From Thuidium tamariscinum (lineage: Eukaryota; Streptophyta; Bryopsida; Hypnales; Thuidiaceae), in the NCBI GenBank assembly GCA_947034885.2, contig OX344750.2:5456001-5520000 (forward strand): a stretch of 64,000 nt of DNA, written 5' to 3'. This document shows positions 47,365 to 59,148 of this stretch, one piece after another (position 1 is the stretch's first letter; each line of letters starts with the position of its first letter). Both the position numbers and the translations under genes were made by a program. Below the pieces are notes generated by a model. That model searched no databases and was not told where the DNA came from. It saw only the letters and a list, made by a program, of their open reading frames with translations.

Positions 47365-48392
47365 CATAAGAGGATTTTTAGCTACTCTGGAAGACCGTGA
47401 GTTATCAGGCCATGGGAACTCTTTGAACGCTGCCACTGAGACGATCTGATGTGGCCAAGAGGCTGCCACATCAGATAATCATATTTAATTAATATTTTAA
47501 TATTATTTTTTGAAAAAAAAATTATTTTTTTATTTATTTTTATTTTTTTAATAATATTTTAATATAAAACTTTTTTTTAAAATTTTAAAATTTTAAAATT
47601 ATTTTTTTATCTGACGCGTTCGCAGACAGGGGAACAGGGCTGAAACGGTCTCCTGAAGCCCTGAAAAATCCTCTTATGTGGGTACAATGCTTGGAGAGTT
47701 TAAGTAGTTAAGCTTCTAACACATATATTTAATTCAACATTATTTTGGAAAATTTCAATGTTGAGGGGCTACCTCATTCCACAGGAACAAAAATTTCAAT
47801 GTTGAGGGGCTACCTCATTCCACAGGAACAAAAATTTCAATGTTGAGGGGCTACCTCATTCCACAAGAACAAAAATTTCAATGTTGAGGGGCTACCTCAT
47901 TCCACAGGAACAAAAATTACTCTTTTAGCATTGGTTAACAATGTTATAAAGATTTTGCATGTCAACTGTCAAGGAAGGGGCAACTTCCATGACTGCTTCT
48001 ATGTGGAGTTTGGGGCTAGTAAAGCACACCAATCAATTGTGAAATGGAAGCCCAATCATAAGAGGATTTTTCAGGGCTTCAGGAGACCGTTTCAGCCCTG
48101 TTCCCCTGTCTGCGAACGCGTCAGATAAAATAATAATTAAAAAATAAATAAAAAATAAAAAAATAAAAAAATAAAATTTTTATATTAAAATATTAATAAA
48201 ATTTTTAAAAAATAATAAAAAAATAATTTTTTTTCAAAAAAAAATTAAAATATTAATTAAAAATGATTATCTGATGTGGCAGTCTCTTGGCCACATCAGA
48301 TCGCCTCAGTGGCAGCGTTCAGAGAGTTCCCATGGCCTGAGAACTCACGGTCTTCTAGAGTAGCTAAAAATCCTCTTATGCTTTGAATTCCC
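47365..48392. mobile_element. Composite of two inverted MITEs around a tandem-repeat core
   Basis: The left MITE (about 47365-47685) starts CATAAGAGGATTTTTAGC and ends AAAAATCCTCTTATG. The right MITE (about 48056-48392) is the same element inverted. Each contains a CCACATCAGAT motif, a long A/T-only stretch and GACGCGTTCGCAGACAGG or its inverse. The arms are nearly identical, so a transcript would fold into a stem of about 320 bp. The core carries a 4-copy 41-bp tandem repeat. Confidence 0.78.
47748..47918 (+). repeat. 41-bp tandem repeat, four copies
   Basis: The unit contains TTCAATGTTGAGGGGCTACC and CTCATTCCACAGGAAC. Period 41 bp at 47761, 47802, 47843 and 47884. Copies are near-identical (one ACAAG for ACAGG). 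Confidence 0.93.
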
Positions 48393-49016
48393 CCTCCCTC
48401 ACTGCTTGATGGACTTCACCAACCTCCAACTCCACATAAGAGGTATTCCTAAAGTCTGAACACTTGCTTTTCATCGAAATTCACTCAAAATTTCCATATA
48501 TACATTATAAAGATAAGAAAATTAAAAACTTGGATTTTCAAGCATAATTAATTAGAGAATCTTGCACTATACTCGTAGAAGATTGTATGGAAGAAATTAA
48601 AAAATTTGGCCCATATAGATTGCAAGATATTTGCATGTGAAGTAAAGAAAACAATTTTTTTGACACCTTTCTTGACTAGATTTTTGGGCTTAAAATCTTT
48701 GTGACTTAAAATTCTTACACTAATAATTTTGATTTTATAATTTTTTTATATTGAAGAATTGAATTGAAAATCTAGAAAAAGAATTCTCCAAAAATGCACT
48801 ATTTTTCACTCATTAAAAAAATTTAAGAGAAGCAAGTTAAAGATTTAAGAAAAAACTAAACCATTCATATTTGTAAGATGGAATTGAATTCTAGTAATTC
48901 CAATGGTGAGATGCTTCTAGTAAGAAAACTTAACCTTGTCTAACAATTTTTTTGAAATTTAAAAAAAAATGCATTAAAAAATGAGCTTTGTAAGGTTGTT
49001 TTTTATGAAGATGTTT
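48393..49016. other. AT-rich spacer
   Basis: No feature recognised. Confidence 0.4.
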
Positions 49017-49019
49017 AGA

Positions 49020-49850
49020 CAACCGGGGATGCTATTTTGTGAGCCTGCGAGTGTGAGCCTATGAGCCTGTGAGCTTGTGAGCCTAGAATTTTTGATGAAA
49101 TTTTTAGTGATTTTTAGGGCATGGACCTATTACCGTGCTTTAAGAATTTTGAATTTTTATATCTAGTATCCCCCTCATGGGATTTGAAATTTGTGACTTT
49201 CAAATTTTTCAAATTTTTAGTTTTTTTATATTTTTTTTAGTCCTTTTTTTATTTTTCAAATTTTTTTTACAACTCCATCACCTTCCAAAATCCGTCTTGA
49301 TATTGAAAGGGGTTTGGAGGTAGAGGGCTTTGGAGCTCTCAAAACTTTTTTTTTCATTTTTTTTCAAATATTCTTTTTTGGACTATCTTCCTAGTTCATT
49401 ATTTTTGTGACTTTTCACCCTCGAAAACCTTCTCTCGGTACCGAGAGATCAATTTCAGGGTGAAAAAAGTCAGAAAAAAAAAGAAAAAAGAAAAAAAGAT
49501 TTTTTTTTCCACGACCATCACCCTAGAAAACCCCTTGTTGGATTCTGGATTTTGAACCTCAAAAAAAAATTAAAAAATTCAAATTTTTCTTTGAAGGTAT
49601 TGAGAGGCCCTTTAGAGATAGTAGGGTTTGAAAATTTAAAATTCATTAACCACATTTCCACGGTCATAGGTCCACGGTCATAAAGCTGAAATTTTACTAT
49701 AAATAGATTTTTAAAAAATGACTTCACTTCTTTTTTCTCTTGGCTTAAAAAATTCACACTTTTTTTTGGTTAATTCTTTGGGCTCCCAAAACCTACACTT
49801 ACAGCTCACAAGCTCATGCTTTTAGGCTCACAAACTAGCGTCGTTGCTCA
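49020..49850. mobile_element. Probable MITE with GTGAGCCT-rich inverted ends
   Basis: The left end (TTTTGTGAGCCTGCGAGTG, TGAGCCTATGAGCCTGTGAG) is mirrored at the right (CTCACAAGCTCATGC, TTTTAGGCTCACAAACTAG). The interior is AT-rich and also partly self-complementary. No coding region; target duplication not resolved. Confidence 0.5.
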
Positions 49851-49984
49851 ACTTCCTTCCCAAACAAACAAACAAAATTTTAAAATTTAAAATTTGCACC
49901 CTCCACTTCTTGTAATTCTCAAAAGCCAATGTGATTGACAATCCATATAGGATTTTACTAGTATCCTTATTTAGTATTTGTATT

Positions 49985-50119
49985 CATTATTGTATATATA
50001 TTTAGGACTACATACATATTCAATATTGTATACATATTCAATACTATACATGTATATTCATTATTGTATATATATTTAGGACTATATACATATTCAATAT
50101 TGTATACATATTCAATACT

Positions 50120-50164
<45 letters not shown>

Positions 50165-50200
50165 ATACTATATATGTATTCAATATTTGTATCCATATTT
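49985..50200. repeat. Tandem AT-rich repeat with (TA)n tract
   Basis: A unit of roughly 75 bp (TTCATTATTGTATATATATT, then TTAGGACTA, ACATATTCAATATTG) is present about twice, followed by a TA run at about 50127-50154. Confidence 0.75.
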
Positions 50201-50649
50201 AGATGGATGAGATTAAATCTCATAAGATCAACGACTTGTGATTTTTTGAGAAATCGATGGTGATTTCGAAGGTCACCATTTTTTTTAAGCTATCAATGGC
50301 CTATAAATTTTTGGAGAGGAAGAGAGGGGGAGAAGGGGAGAGGGGGGGGGGCAAATGCAAACTAGGGTGGGTTACATCTTTTCAAAGGATAGGATAGTAA
50401 GGTTGAAATTTCTATAGCTTAGCGACAATTAGACTTACAACACTTGAAAAAAAATAATGCATGTAACCATGAAGCACTCCAACATCCAATTTCTGAACAA
50501 TGTAAAAATGTAAAAATTACTTTTCATCTTCATTACTATTTAAATAAAAGTCATCCTAATTTGTGGAAATACTTCATGAAGTCAATGTTGTCGAATTTAA
50601 TGATTGAATTTGGTATTACTATAATATGTACTTTTATAATGTTATAAAC
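50201..50649. other. Spacer with purine run
   Basis: A GA/G run lies at about 50318-50350. No gene. Confidence 0.4.
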
Positions 50650-50988
50650 TTTAGAAGGGATTTGACTACAAGAAAAGCTCATTTCAAGGGTGTTCTCCTA
50701 CCCATTTTTTATGTTGTTAGAAACTGCAAACTAGCCCTATTGGTTGAATTTTTCAAATTCTCAAATTTTCAAAAAAAATTTCTAAAATTTCTAAAAAGTG
50801 TTAAAAAACCTAAAACAAATTCCCTTGAAAAAAAATTCCAAAAAATTAATTTAAAAACTAAATATTTTTTGGGCATAGTAGTGTTTCAACGACATCAAAC
50901 TACTAATGTGGCATGTTTCCATAGTTCGGGAACTCAAAAAAACTTGCGGTCTTCCATTGCCCTTAAATCCCTTCTAATGTGTAGAAGT
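50650..50988. mobile_element. GGGAAC-family MITE, single copy
   Basis: Starts TTTAGAAGGGATTTGA and ends TTAAATCCCTTCTAATG. Internal CCATAGTTCGGGAACTC and GCGGTCTTCCATTGCCC match the family at 25.8, 27.4, 47.4 and 48.2 kb. Confidence 0.55.
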
Positions 50989-51643
50989 ATGTGAAGTGGT
51001 TGACCAAGACAAAATTGCATTCACTCTAGTTCAAAATTGGATTTGCAAAAAAGAGGTCATAGATTTAATGAATACAAAAATTTCAAAAAATTGCCACATC
51101 AGGAAAATCTCATTTCAAATCTATTCCGTTATATTTTACTCAAAAAATAGAAATATTTTGCTCACAATTGAATTTTGAAGGAATTATGAAAATTCCATTC
51201 CAAAATTTATAGAAAATATTGTTGATAGCATTGGTGAATCTAACCATATGGACCGAATTTAATACACAAATTCTACAATTTCTTTTTGTATTTCAAATCC
51301 AAAATATTCTTCAAAATAGTAATTTTTGATGATTTTTTTCCAAATCATCAATTCTAGAGAAGATTCTAGATATTTATGGATTAAATCCCAGAAGGCCCTA
51401 GGACTTAGCTTAATAATGTAGAAGTACCTATAGTCGATCACTTAAGCAATTTTGAAGGTGATCATGATCAATATGAGGCAAGTGAAATTTTTGCTTAGTA
51501 GGAATATAGAAAATATGATGGGGATTGCAAATTCCCAAAATTAAAATTACTATGATTTTTGGAAGCAAAAAAATTGTTGGAACTAGAAGTCAATGTCTAG
51601 ACTTCCAATTCCAATCATAGACTAAGTACTTTCCCATTCACAA
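50989..51643. other. AT-rich spacer
   Basis: No feature recognised. Confidence 0.4.
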
Positions 51644-51766
51644 CACTAAAAAAACAAGGGTATAAATGTCTTGCCGACAATGATTGTAGAAGTCATTTCT
51701 TATCCACAATGACTATAGAAACAATCATTTTGCAGTCATTGTAGACACTTGTTTTTTTTAAGTACT
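51644..51766. mobile_element. CACTA-like MITE, diverged
   Basis: CACTAAAAAAACAAGGGTAT and the following AAATGTCTTGCCGACAATG resemble the 40150-40301 element. The right end is eroded. Confidence 0.45.
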
Positions 51767-51995
51767 ACTTCCTCCTTTCTTACTCACTACTTTAGAATAT
51801 GTGTCATAATCTTATTGGGCCCAACTATAAAATGAAGGAAAAACACATTCCAAGCTTTGGTTGGAAATATGTTCTAGCCTTGGTTGAAAGTAGCTGCATT
51901 CTACACGTTGGGTACTTGGGTATGGGTCCTTGGTTGGGAATGGGTACACCTACCTTACTAAAATTCCTTTGCATTTAGGGCATTGGGCCTTAACT

Positions 51996-52561
51996 TATGG
52001 TAGGAGGTCTAGAAAATGACCATATAAGAAGAAGACCTTTGTGAAGAAATGAAGGCATTGGATGAATATTTTCAAAATTGAAATGCAAAGACAAATCAGT
52101 GACGCAACATTTGCAACTTCTATGAGAATTTTTTGAGCTAGAAAACATTAATTACAAATTTTTGAAGGAAGAACATAGTAGGTATTTATTATTGTTCATA
52201 TGTAGAAGTTATAATGAAGACCCTAGTGGCAGTGAGGAAATGAAGGACATCCTAGAATGCATGAAAGCATTGCCAATAAAACTTTCTGGAAGAGCTCATA
52301 AAGTTTGGCACACAAGCAAAAATGAATCACTTTGTATGTGGTTTGAAAAGAAGGACTACTAACATTAGATACACATGTGCTTCTAATAAAAAAACATGTG
52401 TCAAAAATTTATTTTTTATAATGTTTTTCAATTATCACCATAACTTGTTCACAAAATGAAACGAAACTACAATTTCAGTGACTTTGCAAAGGTGCTAGAA
52501 GAACTCACTTTCATTCAAATTGGGCCCACAGTCCATAACTGGATACATTTTAGACATGCCA
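51996..52561 (+). mobile_element. Dispersed repeat family D, copy 2
   Basis: Matches 9890-10450 throughout, with a conserved frame at 52162-52362. The right end ATGCCA is followed almost directly by the inverted 42-bp segment. Confidence 0.6.
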
Positions 52562-52562
52562 C

Positions 52563-52622
52563 GCACCATTTTCTACCCCTCTGTAGGAGTGCTTTATAAT
52601 GTAGGAGTGCTTTATAATGGCT
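52563..52622 (-). repeat. Inverted form of the 42-bp segment with 18-bp duplication
   Basis: Reverse complement of 10468-10509, expanded by a second TAGGAGTGCTTTATAATG. It lies in the upstream region of the aminotransferase gene. Confidence 0.7.
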
Positions 52623-53477
52623 GGAGGAGTGCTTTATAAAGCATCTCGTCAGAATCAAGGAGATATATACATTCTGAGATTTCCCCAGTAAAATCCCATA
52701 ATCCAGAACCTCGTAGATTTCCCGAAATCTACGATTCAACTCCTCAGGTTGAACGCTGCTGCGACGGCCACATGACACACACTCTTGCCAAGCCACGAGG
52801 CTATGGATTGCCTTTAAGTTCCAGTCCTCGCCCAAATCGAAACCCAGATTGTATTTCCGCTACCGTCTCACGCCTCCCGAAAATTCGAATTCTCGGAGCT
52901 TCACAATTTCAATTCGAGGCAGCAATTGCAATCCAAAAACATTAGGTACAAGTATCCGAAATTACTGCAGCATGTGAAATTCTTTTGTGTGTTCTTTTGA
53001 GAGGTAACTTACTTGCTGCTGTTCGAAATCGAAACTCCAGCACTTTCCTGGGTTTTGCGACATTCCGGGGTTTTGTCCCATTTCGAGGTCCTAGCCTTGT
53101 TCTGTGACTTCTGTCCGTTTGCGAGAGTGTCAGAGTATGAATGGTGTGCCCTGCCACAGTTTGGTTTGTGATTCAATCTGCGAGGCGTTTACTTTCTAGT
53201 CCCACATAAGTCCACTTGGCTCTGTCAGCTCCGTCGCGTGAGTGCTGGCTTGGTGCGCGTCATTGCTTTTGAGTTTCGGGTGACATCTTGGTTTAGAATT
53301 TAGAATTTTAGAGAGACAGGTGTGTTTGCTGGTTTGAGATCGTGGGTTTGGAAATTTTCGAGCTTGGGAGTGATTTGCTTTTTCGGAAAGGTTGCAATTC
53401 TTATTGTTTCGTTTGGGTTCAGTGAATCGCAGGTGAGGATTTTCGTGCGGAGCGAGAGACCTGTCTGGTCCGTGAGT
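52623..53477 (+). promoter_or_regulatory. Promoter and leader of the aminotransferase gene
   Basis: GC-richer than the left flank. Frames on the opposite strand (for example 53609-53196 and 53775-53419) lack domains. No clear TATA box was fixed. Confidence 0.4.
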
Positions 53478-56400
53478 ATGGTAACCTTCGTCTCGCAGAA
53501 GACAAATCAAGAAAAGGAAGTGTTGCATTGTGAGAATGGAAAGGGGAGCAATGGCGTGACGGTGGAGCTTCCCGAGCTTCAAGTCGCCAATGGAGAACTT
53601 CAGCACCACAATACTTTGTCAGAGGTTTCCTTTTGTTTTTTCCATCTCTGTCTATCTGTCTGTCTGTGTATCTGGAGATTTTTGCGAACGGAGACCAACT
53701 ATTTACGTAATAACCAAGCATTGGATATGTAGAGCATGGTTTTATCTCATACCTCTTTTCTGTCATTAGCAGCACTGATCGTCATTAGATATGCATACAT
53801 GCATTCAGAGGTATGTCCTTTTGCTGTCAACCTCATGCCTTAGAGCCGTCAGATCCCTGCTTTATACGATTTCGCACTGGTTATGTACAATAACTGGCTC
53901 ACCGCTCTGCATCTCGACTGGTTTTATAGCGCATAACATGCTCTACTTCTCTTTTTCTATTCCATTAATTCATACTCTTGTGTTCTCTTTTTAGTCATTT
54001 GATTGAAGGGGCTCTAACAATTAGATAAGCGGTTACAGAACCAGACATAACCTTCTTGGCAGCTGGGCCTTGGATGCGGCAACAACATCCCTTGCTACTC
54101 CTGCTCGGCATGTTATTTCTCATAAGGATGCTCTCCTTTTGCGTTACCTAGTCCCTGATAGTGATGTTCCGGGTTTCCAAGGACTCATGGTTGACTTGCA
54201 GGGAACTTATTGTGGATGTATATTATTGAATGTGAATCGTGAAATTTGCTGTGGTGTGTAGGAGGCAGTGTTGGATGCAGAGTGGAACATTCGAGCGTGT
54301 CCTGCTGCCACCGGGAGTACGAATCCAATTCGTGAGCTCGTGGAGTCCCTGTGCGTCGTCTCTTCAAAGAAAAAGGAGAAAATATCTTTGGCACAAGGAG
54401 ACCCAACTGCTTTTGGCCACTTGAAAGTTCCAGAGGTTGCTGTGGAAGCCATGGTTGCTGTTACCAAGAGTTATGCGTGCAATGGTTACACGCACTCGGC
54501 CGGATCTCACGAATGCCGAAAGTAATAGCTTTTCCCCCTTTCGTTCCGTCTTTGCTAGGTGCCAGTGTGTGCACATTAGAAGTTTCTTTTTAATGTAGAA
54601 ATTATATTGTTTTAGAAATCAAACAGCTGTGTAAGAGAGACTTCGTTCTTGTAGCAACCTACTTGAACTTCCTTAGATATACTATACATACATATATGTA
54701 GCTTTTGTGAACGCAAGGCATCGTCCCCGTCGATCCAACTCCAATAAATGTTTACAAGGCTTTTTGTGGTGGTTTGATTTCAGGGCTGTTGCTGACTACC
54801 ATTCGTCATCGCTGCCCTTGAAACTTACCGCAGATGATGTCTTCATTACAGTGGGATGCTCCCAAGCTATCCAACTGTGTATAGCTGCTTTGGCCACTCC
54901 AGGCACCAACATACTCATTCCTAGGCCTGGATTTCCTATTTACGAAACGTTTTGCAAGTATTACGGTGTTGCTTGCCGGTTTTACGACCTACTTCCTGAG
55001 CGGGATTGGGAAGTGGACTTGGACCAAATCTCGTCTCTTGCAGATGGCAACACAGTCGCATGGATTGTTTGCAATCCGAGCAATCCATGTGGGTCTGTAT
55101 ACAAAAAACAACACTTGATTAAGGTGTTTTGTGAGACCTGTATCACTCTGATTTTTAAAGCATTAACCGCTCGTCGTCGTAATTGGTAGTTTTTGGACGC
55201 CTTATAGTTTGGAACGGGAGAAAAAGTGAGGAATCACGACTTATAACTCTTTGTTTGTTTTTTGTTGTCCTAGATCGCAAACGTTGCTGAGAAATTGAGG
55301 GTGCCGATAATATCTGATGAGATATACGCAGATATGGTGTTTGACCCTGCAGAGTTCACCCCAATGGCAGCTTTCTCTCTGAAGGTGCCTGTGTTGACAG
55401 TTGGAGGCATTTCGAAGAGATGGCTTGCTCCTGGTTGGCGTCTCGGTTGGATTATCGTTGCTGACCGGAAAGGAATTCTTTCCAGAGGGAAAGTAAGTTA
55501 TGCAAGCCTTTCATCTTTGTTTATTAGAAATAACGTGTTACACAGCAACAGCAGCAGCATACAATAGAGTAAACGAGATCTTTTATTTTGACTATGCACC
55601 TTGAGACCACCATCAAGCACCTTTCGAGTGAATAGGCACTCTAAAATAATCAAGCGCACTATTGTGTGGTGTTTGAATTAAAATCAAACTTATAAAATAG
55701 TGTATCATGCACTAATAGACTGGAGCGCGTAGTGACTTGCTATTTTGAGACCACTGATTCTTTTACTGGCTTGGTGCTTCCAGGTAGTCGAGGCCCTCAC
55801 GAAACTCATGCAGATGACTATTGGAACTTCGACACTTTCACAGGTGAAGTGTTTGACGAGCATGTATTAATCTTTATGAGACGTATTGTAGATAATTATT
55901 CAATTTCCAGACCTTGACAATCTGTGCTTGACTGTGCTGAGGATTTAGGAAAATTTTGTGCCGTGGCTCTGAACGGATGTTGAACTTAGTTTGCAATGTT
56001 GCTTGAACTTCAACTGCAGGCTGCGGTGCCTGGGATGCTGTTGAACACGCCTTCAAGCTTCTTTGAAGAAACGATGAAATCATTGAAATCAGGAGCTGAG
56101 TTGTGTTATGAACGAGTGCAACGAATCACTGGTCTTCATTGTCCTACAAAGCCACAGGGAGCTATGTACATTATGGTAAGAAGCGTTGGATAATTTATCC
56201 CGAACTAAGCAGTATTTATCGACTTCGCATTTTCTCGTGTCATCAGTGTGTGTCCTCTAGATTCATTTTAGAGTCAGTGGCTGAAGAAAATATTATAATT
56301 GATGGAGTAATACCGATAACGTACCCTATCAATTGTTTATATTCATGTAGGTGAGAATTAACCCCGACGCATTTGCGGACATAAAAAGCGATGTGGAGTT

Positions 56401-56904
56401 CGCTGCTTTGCTGGTGGAGGAAGAGTGTGTTGTTGTCCTACCAGGTGAACACGACTTCTTATTTTGGAGAATTTTCTCAACTTTATTTTCTCATCTTGAC
56501 ATAAACTTTTGGGTTCTTTTTATGTTACCCTCTATGCTTGAATTTTAGTAGAAAATCCTCTTTGGAAGCTTATAGTAACTTGCAAAACGTATTTCAAAAT
56601 GTAGAGCATGCTTCCTTCCTTGAATTTGGCATTGTTTGCTACTTGAAGCTTTCTAAATGATTCATTTCAATCTCAAAAGACGTTTAAGGGTCCACTTCTG
56701 GTGTTTAAGATTTCTATGTATTAAAGTTATCAATGCTCATACATTTGATCGCTGCATGCAGGTTCTGCTTTTGGTATCCCCAACTGGTTGAGGATTGTGT
56801 TCGCCACTCCTGTCCCAATTCTGGAGGAGGCTTGGGATCGCATTGATCTTTTCTGCTTACGCCATAGTGCGTCCATTCCTTACGCAGGGGCTGAGCTCTA
56901 CTAA
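53478..56904 (+). CDS. Tyrosine/nicotianamine-type aminotransferase (PLP fold type I)
   Basis: Eight exons give 1,419 bp in phase (472 aa): 53478-53624, 54262-54521, 54784-55123, 55274-55492, 55784-55843, 56020-56175, 56351-56444, 56762-56904 (TAA). Landmarks are NPIRELVE near the start of the catalytic part, the GDPTAFGHL loop, the PRPGFPIYETF substrate/PLP region, NPSNPCGSVY, SDEIYAD (Asp264, Tyr267, PLP ring contacts), GGISKRWLAPGWRLGW with Lys297 as the Schiff-base lysine, and NWLRI with Arg436 as the carboxylate-binding arginine. The GISKRW-PGW-GW block places it with tyrosine aminotransferases, which by family knowledge move the amino group of tyrosine to 2-oxoglutarate, feeding tocopherol, plastoquinone and phenolic pathways. 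Exon 1 adds about 49 residues without recognised motif, making it longer than the usual 410-430. The start is the first ATG in that frame. No defect is seen; exact substrate is inferred only. Confidence 0.93.
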
Positions 56905-57376
56905 AGCGATTCATTTATTGCTCTGGATCTGAGTAATTGTCTTGGTTAATTGCCTTATTTTTAAGGAGAGGATTGCAACCAATTTATTTCCCCATGTAAG
57001 TGTGCAGTAGAGGGGAAAAGACCTGGAGGACACGGTGATTTGTAGAAACCTTGTACCTTGGTCCAGCGGTTGAAAAGCACGGAATTTTCAGGCAAAACCA
57101 ATGCTTGCTGTTTGCAATTTTTGTTCATTTTTGTATTATATGAAATTATTGAGTTTATTTGAAGATGCAACAATGTTTAAGATTGACAAAAATTAAGCAA
57201 ATACTGTAGATTTCAAACTTTTAGACAACATGGGAAATGGTTGTTGAGGTGTCTTTTTGTAGACAGAAAGGGAAGAAAGGTGTCATTTTGACCGTCAAAG
57301 TTTTCTGGTCGGAACTGAATCAATTTGAGCACTTAACTATTCAATCTCCTAAAAAATTGTTTCAACTTTTCACTTA
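56905..57376. other. 3' flank of the aminotransferase gene
   Basis: Likely 3' untranslated sequence, then spacer. No second gene seen. Confidence 0.4.
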
Positions 57377-57378
57377 TA

Positions 57379-57742
57379 CAGTGGAAACACCCAAAACCGT
57401 CCGAATAAGGAATTCAGCATGGTTGGAGGCATCTTTTTCTAAAGCTGATATTTTTCTATAATATTAAAAAAAATTTAAAATTTTCGGAATCAGTATGTAA
57501 TTTCTACAAATTTTCAAAGAGTTGGCTCCCTAGACCACTGGAACCGTCCTATAGGTGTACCCTAAACTGAACTTTGCTGAAATCAGTTGTCAGTGAATGA
57601 AAATTATACATGTGTCTTGAAACTGCGTCAGCAAATTAGAGTTAAACACTTGTCAGACACTTTAATGGACGCTCATGGACAGATTTAGTGACACTCTAGG
57701 GACTTGGAATAAGTACAGGGATAGAAATGGGTGTTTCTCCCT
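57379..57742 (+). mobile_element. Tc1/mariner-like MITE, copy c
   Basis: CAGTGGAAACACCC to GGGTGTTTCTCCCT, flanked by TA (57377-57378, 57743-57744). It has about a 25-bp internal deletion relative to copy b. Confidence 0.8.
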
Positions 57743-57744
57743 TA

Positions 57745-58383
57745 CCTTTGTATAAATATATTACTTCTACTTCATCAAATTGGCCATTAAAAATAATTTG
57801 TCTAGAAGGTTGAAGGTTGAACTACTTCAAATGAATGAGAACTTATTATGAAGAAACATCATCCAAAAGCATTATTTCATCATCTACAATATAATCTTCA
57901 AAATACCAAGTGATTAGTTGTAGAAAGATGTCATTAAAGTAGTTAGCTAAAACTTATGAGATTTCATTAGTCTTTGTTTTCACATTGTCTTTGAAAGCCA
58001 TTTATTACGCATTTAAGAATCCTTGTTGGGTCAAAGAAAATGTAGTGTTTTAAGAATGCCCCCCTCCCCTATATAGAATGAGAGAGTTTCTAATAAATCA
58101 AATTCCAACTACTACTACTATTTTTAATGACAACAATCTATTTTCTCACTTCATTGTAACAAACAAAGATGTGGTAACAAATTTTTCATTAGGAATAAAA
58201 GTTTGTATACTAGAGATTCTTCAATGTATTTACCGAAACTGTAATCATCTTCTCGGTTGCTAAACAATTCTTCAATAAGCTTGTTAAGCTTTGTAGTGTG
58301 TTCACTTATTGGCTTCACAAATTGAAATTTCACCAAGTTTGTTGATAAGAAGTTTTGGGTGGGAATTCAACTATGACTCCCAC
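57745..58383. other. AT-rich spacer
   Basis: No feature recognised. Confidence 0.4.
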
Positions 58384-58385
58384 TA

Positions 58386-58658
58386 AGGTAGGTACACCCA
58401 AAAGCGCCTTGTTCCTAAAAGCGCCATCTACAATGTACATACATTTCCAAAATCAGTCATGTTCACAGATTGTAGATGGTGCTTTCAGAAGCAGACTTTG
58501 ACTGTTAATAACTTTTGCATACGGTATCCAAATCCTGCGTTCTTTAGTGCGTTGGAACATGCTTTCACTTGCCAACAAGACTACATAAAAATTTGAACTA
58601 AGTAATAGCAAGAACTAGGCTCAGTATGAATAAGTGGCGCTTTTGGGTGTACCTACCT
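58386..58658 (+). mobile_element. MITE, AGGTAGGTACAC family, copy 2
   Basis: The terminal AGGTAGGTACACCCAAAAGC is exactly inverted at the right end; TA flanks both sides. Compared with copy 1 it lacks an 8-bp piece near the left end. Its better-preserved ends imply it is the younger copy. Confidence 0.85.
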
Positions 58659-58839
58659 TATTGCAAGTGAATGTCATGGCTTTTATCACAACCACCAACT
58701 TTTTAGGACCACCTTCCGTGTGGGGTTGATAAACTGAAGCCCCACTGATCAACGGTGGACTTTGAATCGAATTTTTTGGGAGTCCCCATCCCACCGGTGA
58801 TTCACAGGCCCTCATGTTCACCAACTTCCCGTGGCCCGG

Positions 58840-58847
58840 TATAAAAA
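58840..58847 (+). promoter_or_regulatory. TATA box candidate of the pyrophosphatase-like gene
   Basis: TATAAAAA in a GC-rich context, about 300 bp upstream of the chosen ATG. It is a likely but untested core promoter. Confidence 0.4.
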
Positions 58848-59148
58848 CCTCCACACCCGGTATCCGGGACTCCCGTCAACGGCACAACCTGACACGGCAC
58901 AGTACTTAACGGGTTCGTCAACATTACCGTATTCAACATAACGGGCCGTCATTTCTCCGTCTCTCACACCTCGCTCCATCTCTCACCTCCTCCGGTTTCC
59001 CCGCAGCAACGTCGGCGCACTTGTGGGTCGAGCGTAACACAGGATTCACTTCTCCCATGAAATTTCGAGGAATTTCGTAGCGGAGGTTGGGCAAGAAATA
59101 ATGATTCCGCAAGCATAATTCCTAACGTGGGAGTTTTCGGTGAGGGTG

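Noticed and set aside
47748-47918. Regular 41-bp repeats resembling a CRISPR array
   Set aside because: The repeats are contiguous without unique spacers and lie in the core of a plant MITE composite; this is a minisatellite.
53196-53775. Two long minus-strand frames over the aminotransferase first exon
   Set aside because: Opposite the leader and exon 1; no domain, and the plus-strand gene is fully resolved.
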